This document shows positions 10,801-13,383 of a DNA stretch of 13,383 nt, piece by piece; within the stretch, counting starts at the first letter, position 1; each line of letters opens with the position of its first letter. Location of the stretch: the NCBI GenBank assembly GCA_001598975.1, contig BBXU01002010.1:1-13383 (forward strand), written 5' to 3'. The stretch is from Parachlorella kessleri (lineage: Eukaryota > Chlorophyta > Trebouxiophyceae > Chlorellales > Chlorellaceae). The notes under the pieces were generated by a model. That model worked only from the letters and a program-made list of their open reading frames with translations, ran no database searches and was not told where the DNA came from. Both the position numbers and the translations under genes were made by a program.

Positions 10801-12055
10801 TGCAGCCCATCCCCGTGCCGGCCCCCATCCTCATATTCAAGGACATCCGGCTGAGAGGCTTTTGGCTGACAGGCGGCTTTGCCAAAGTGGGTGGCTCACC
10901 TGTCCTGGCGCATCAACATGCTGTGGCCGGATGGAGACCCCGTTGGCTTTGCAGCCTGCCTGCCTGCCCTCGGGGCTTAGATTCGAGGAGGCCTTTTCAA
11001 GCCCGCTGGGATTGTTCACATAGCCTGAACCACAAGCAAGGAAAGGGGAGAGCCAGACAGACTGAAGAGAAGGCGGGGCAGACCTCATTGGGGTGTCAGG
11101 GGTCCCACGCTGGAGGCTCCTGGCGAGGAGCTTGGATTGCAAATTGTGGCTTTGGGAGTGTTCGGTAAAGAGCTGTGAGTCACATCCCTCTTGACCGGGA
11201 ATGTAGTTGGCAGGTGCTTGGCATTGCTGGAATCCACAGAAGGCCTGCTTGTGGCCAGCAAGAAAGAGCCGTGTGGGGTGCCGGCCTGCATTAGGCCCTC
11301 CCATTTTTTTCTGTGTGATTCCCCAACAACAGGTGAAGGACGGGTGGAAGCAGCAGGGGAACCTGGTGGACCAAGCAGCAACTGTGGCACCCACTAAAAC
11401 CAACCTTGGCCTGGGACCCCTTGGCGTCGTGTGTCTCCTGGTCAGCAGATGAAGGACGGGTGGAAGCAGAAGGAGAACCTGGTGGACCGAAAATCAACTC
11501 TGGCACCAGTTAAAAGCAATTTTTGTGTTTTCCGCAACACAGATGAAGGACGGGTGGAAGCAGAAGGAGAACCTTGTGGACCGGGTGGTGGCACTCTACA
11601 GGCAGAAGGCCATCAAGCCGCCCCTGTAAGCCCTTGCCTCCCTGGAGATGCCCTGGAGATACTCTTCTGATGCCCTGGAGATACACTGTGGGCCTTGCTG
11701 GCTGGCTGGCTGGCCATGGCTTTGGGAGCTGGTGCTGCAAGCCAGGAATCTGTGCCAGCACAGCCCTGGTGGTCTGACTAATGTCCTGCAATAGCTGTGG
11801 GCGCCATGCCGCCCTCAGGCCCTGCTGCTCTCTCTCACTCCCACCAGCCAAGACGCTGGCCAACGGCTGGCACCACTTCGCTCTGCTGGTGACATCAACC
11901 CTAAACCAACCCCCGACCATGAGCCTGCGCTGCCTGCCCGCAGGGTTGAGTGCGTGCCCCTGGAGCGGTGGCAGGAGGCGATGGACCTGTACCACCGGGA
12001 CCAGCGCAACTACAAGGTGCTGCTCACAAACTACCCGGACGACGTCTGCCTTTGA
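7843..12055 (+). CDS. MECR: Mitochondrial trans-2-enoyl-CoA reductase (MECR/ETR1), 10 exons
   Basis: NADPH-dependent enoyl thioester reductase of the medium-chain dehydrogenase/reductase superfamily. It reduces trans-2-enoyl-ACP in mitochondrial type II fatty acid synthesis, the pathway that supplies octanoyl groups for lipoate. Exons: 7843-8037, 8150-8170, 8341-8457, 8960-9105, 9365-9458, 9837-9904, 10295-10453, 10763-10886, 11543-11625, 11944-12055 (TGA stop). They sum to 1119 nt, or 372 residues, against 373 in human. Residues 1-34 are rich in Arg, Leu, Ala and Ser without acidic residues and end in RAFSSR, a typical mitochondrial presequence. Family signatures are APINPSDMN at 73-81, Y87 in EGKYPL as the likely proton-donating Tyr, GHEGMGVVEAVG in exon 3, GTWRSHG in exon 4, QNGANSAVGK at 182-191 (Rossmann dinucleotide loop), EGGTMVTYGGMS and IFKDIRLRGFWL in exon 8. 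Splicing exon 6 to exon 7 gives the same spacing as the human and plant proteins, which is why I left out the 33-nt segment at 10184-10216. The assignment is from remembered sequences. Confidence 0.93.
8150..8170 (+). other. MECR: MECR exon 2, a 21-nt microexon
   Basis: This exon has only seven codons (Val-Leu-Ile-Asn-Val-Leu-Ala), with phase 0 on both sides, an acceptor ATGCAG and a donor GTGCGT. The residues fill the gap between exon 1 and the APINPSD motif exactly and form the expected beta-strand of the family. Leaving it out would keep the frame but delete that strand. It is too short for many gene finders, so automatic annotations may miss it. Confidence 0.88.
9228..9354. repeat. C-rich and G-rich tracts in MECR intron 4
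   Basis: Within one 259-nt intron lie a C-rich block (9228-9250), a G-rich block (9277-9299) with four G runs of 3, 3, 5 and 6 separated by short loops, and an uninterrupted run of 17 C at 9338-9354, ten bases before the exon 5 acceptor. The G-rich block fits the usual G-quadruplex pattern on the transcribed RNA. The C run is equally G-rich on the template strand. Its exact length may be uncertain because of sequencing error. Confidence 0.8.
9909..9929 (+). repeat. 10-bp tandem repeat near MECR exon 6 donor
   Basis: Two adjacent copies of a CATAGCTATC unit start four bases after the donor site of intron 6. The unit contains the palindrome ATAGCTAT. This is a short local duplication of no known function. 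Confidence 0.6.
10184..10216 (+). other. Possible 33-nt cassette exon in MECR intron 6
   Basis: This segment is preceded by TTAG and followed by GTGACC, and it fits the phase of both neighbours, so including it would add 11 in-frame residues (Pro-Asp-Leu-Asp-Ala-Leu-Ser-Ala-His-Gly-Arg or a shift of this by one Arg) after the RDRPD motif. Known orthologues have no insertion there, and direct splicing of exon 6 to exon 7 reproduces their spacing. The acceptor lacks a pyrimidine tract. I treat it as a cryptic or optional exon rather than part of the main form. Confidence 0.3.
11331..11590 (+). repeat. Triplicated acceptor and head of MECR exon 9
   Basis: Three copies of an AG acceptor followed by the start of exon 9 begin at 11333, 11449 and 11543 (spacings 116 and 94). 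Each shares the stretch encoding Lys-Asp-Gly-Trp-Lys-Gln, then a variable pair, then Asn-Leu-Val-Asp. After about 40 bases copies 1 and 2 leave the exon and share an unrelated tail (ACTGTGGCACC / ACTCTGGCACC, then TAAAA). Only copy 3 goes on to the rest of the exon and its donor, so it is the working exon. Copies 1 and 2 lie in intron 8 as pseudo-exons. Confidence 0.88.
11640..11712 (+). repeat. Tandem repeats in MECR intron 9
   Basis: GATGCCCTGGAGATAC occurs at 11647-11662 and 11669-11684 (22-base period), with a further partial CCCTGGAGATG just before. Four GCTG units follow at 11697-11712. These are simple intronic repeats. Confidence 0.75.
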
Positions 12056-12333
12056 TGTGGAGTCAGTCGATGGGACGGTCGAACGGTCACAGATGACGGG
12101 AGGCAACAACCCATCAAGCTAGGCCAGCTCCGTGGTCACTTGGCAGCTTCCCAGGTGGCTTCTGCCTGTATTTGTAGGTGGTAGTGCTGCCTGATAGGGA
12201 AGCCCGTGGGCTGCGACAAGCCAGGGTGCATGTGTGTTGAGGAGTGACCTGGGCAGGGCGCGAGGTTTTGAGGTTTTGGGGCTGAGAAGTGTGTGGGTGA
12301 GTGGCTAGCTGATTACCTCAACCGCGCGTTATT

Positions 12334-12338
12334 TGTAA
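12334..12338 (+). terminator. Candidate poly(A) signal TGTAA of MECR
   Basis: This is the first TGTAA after the MECR stop, 279 bases downstream, which would give a 3' UTR of about 300 bases, ordinary for a chlorophyte gene. The evidence is the motif and its place only. Confidence 0.55.
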
Positions 12339-12340
12339 GG

Positions 12341-12691
12341 GTGGCAGGTGCCGCGAGCAGAGAGTGAGAGGCGAAGTGGACTGACAGGGCTTGTCATATG
12401 GGGCTGTGCTAGCGAACATGGGGGTTGTTGCCTGAAGTTTTAAGAACTCCCTTCATGGCTGTGAAAGTGCCAGCCTTGGCAGGTTGGGAGTGTGATTGAC
12501 AGTGATTGATAACACACAAATTTTGGCTCCGTCAGTGCTTGGCTGCTGCATGGAGCAAGGGTGTGGCTCAGCAATGAGAAGCGTGTTTTTGCTAAACGTG
12601 GCAGGCGATCCAAAAAGGGAGAAGACTTGGATGCACTGTACTGACAGGATGGGATGCAGTCATGCTTAGAGTGGTGTGCCAAGGTGGCAGG
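12341..12691 (+). repeat. Degenerate GTGGCAGG-led repeats after MECR
   Basis: GTGGCAGG occurs at 12341-12348, 12598-12605 and 12684-12691. In the first two it is followed some 40 bases on by CTGACAGG, and in the third by CTGACAAGG at a shorter distance. The second copy continues to ATGCAGTCATGCTT at 12654-12667, a word also found in CCT6 intron 8. The similarity is patchy, so these may be worn copies of one short element. Confidence 0.4.
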
Positions 12692-12914
12692 CATGCGAAC
12701 TGTGAGCTGACAAGGTTGCAGAGGGCGGAAGGAGCTGGATGCTTGCGTGGATTTTCCTGACGACAAGATGCCCCTCACATACAAATGTAGAGTTAGTGCG
12801 CAAAAAACGTGTAGACTGTGGTGCATGGGCCTCGGAGCTGTAGAGTGCAATGTGCTTACCAGAGCGCGCGAGCAGGTCGGTCACCGCAGTTTCTTGGAAG
12901 CTGGTTTGTCAAAG

Positions 12915-12935
12915 GACGGTAGACTCTATACCGTC
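12915..12935. repeat. 7-bp inverted repeat
   Basis: GACGGTA and TACCGTC form a perfect 7-bp stem around a 7-base loop. There is no U run after it and it lies some 600 bases past the probable MECR poly(A) signal, so no role is assigned. Confidence 0.4.
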
Positions 12936-13383
12936 TAAGAGTGGACGGATGCATTGGCACACACGCTACCTGGCTGGTATGTAGGCTTTAGATTTTTTGT
13001 GCCAAAGAGGTGGCATTGATGTGAATATCCCACCCCTCGTTGGGTATGCTAGCAAGGTACTTGTAAGATCAGCGCAGCTGGATGACCATCCAGAGTGGAC
13101 ACACCACCGGGTGGGAAAGGCCGGTGGCGCACATTATTCAAGGGAAACACAAGGGAGGTTACGCATGTTGGCAGTATCAGTTTGCCAGGGTCACTGTCTT
13201 TGCCGCTGCTGCTAGCCATTAGCGGTTTGGGTGATTCTAAAGCACTATACTGCTGCAATATGTGCCTCTATCAATCAACAACCCACCAGGAGCCCAATCT
13301 TAATCTCACAAAGGCTCATTCTGCATCCAGCCCTGTCAGTTTCGTCCAATCCAGTCCAGTTCAGCCCAGCTTTACTCCCTGTT

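Larger units (their letters stand above)
12056..13383. other. MECR 3' UTR and downstream region, no gene seen
   Basis: None of the open frames on either strand in these 1.3 kb resembles a family I know, and none has convincing coding character. The first part is probably the MECR 3' UTR. The rest holds loosely similar segments each starting with GTGGCAGG (12341, 12598, 12684), a small hairpin at 12915-12935, a further TGTAA at 13062-13066, and a stretch of CCAGT/TCAGC-like words at the right edge (about 13340-13375). The right edge could be the flank of another gene outside the window. Confidence 0.5.

Noticed and set aside
11333..11428. Copy 1 of the MECR exon 9 head as a real extra exon with a GTGTGT donor at 11429
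   Set aside because: It is frame-compatible, but it would insert 32 residues that orthologues lack and that lack the second half of the exon. It is better explained as a decayed duplicate.
11510..12109. A 199-codon minus-strand frame over the end of MECR
   Set aside because: It runs opposite well-supported MECR exons 9 and 10 and across intron repeats. Its composition reflects those sequences, and no domain is visible.
12440..12850. A minus-strand frame of 136 codons downstream of MECR
   Set aside because: It has no recognisable motif, lies among degenerate repeats, and shows no supported splice or start signals.
1..13383. Bacterial-type features: operons, ribosome binding sites, CRISPR arrays, insertion sequences, or tRNA genes
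   Set aside because: Both genes are spliced eukaryotic genes. I found no regularly spaced repeats of CRISPR form, no transposase, and no convincing tRNA A and B box pair.

Overview
This window looks like nuclear DNA of a green alga (Chlorophyta, probably a core chlorophyte). The evidence is a G+C-rich composition, two intron-dense genes with GT..AG introns mostly of 100-650 nt, and TGTAA (the chlorophyte-type poly(A) signal) downstream of each stop codon, with no AATAAA used. No species can be named from the sequence alone.

Layout: positions 1-837 are upstream sequence with no clear gene. Positions 838-7058 (+) hold a complete 13-exon gene for the zeta subunit of the cytosolic chaperonin TRiC/CCT (CCT6), 532 codons, of which about three quarters of the span is intron. 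Positions 7059-7842 are its 3' flank and the promoter region of the next gene. Positions 7843-12055 (+) hold a complete gene for mitochondrial trans-2-enoyl-CoA reductase (MECR/ETR1 type), read here as 10 exons and 372 codons, with a mitochondrial presequence and a 21-nt microexon. Positions 12056-13383 are its 3' UTR and downstream sequence with no recognisable gene.

The two genes lie head to tail on the same strand and have no obvious functional link: one folds actin, tubulin and other cytosolic proteins, the other makes the last reduction of mitochondrial type II fatty acid synthesis. Both exon models were built by hand. Every junction has GT..AG ends and keeps the reading frame, and the products align along their length with what I remember of the plant and animal orthologues.

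No novel multi-gene system is visible. The unusual part is splice-site evolution. A tandem duplication in CCT6 copied the end of exon 5 with its donor site, 183 nt downstream and in frame, so a form with 61 extra residues is possible. A tandem triplication in MECR copied the acceptor and first ~47 nt of exon 9. A 33-nt frame-preserving possible cassette exon lies inside MECR intron 6. MECR intron 4 carries a G-rich tract and a 17-C run close to its acceptor. A short repeat is shared between a CCT6 intron and the region downstream of MECR.
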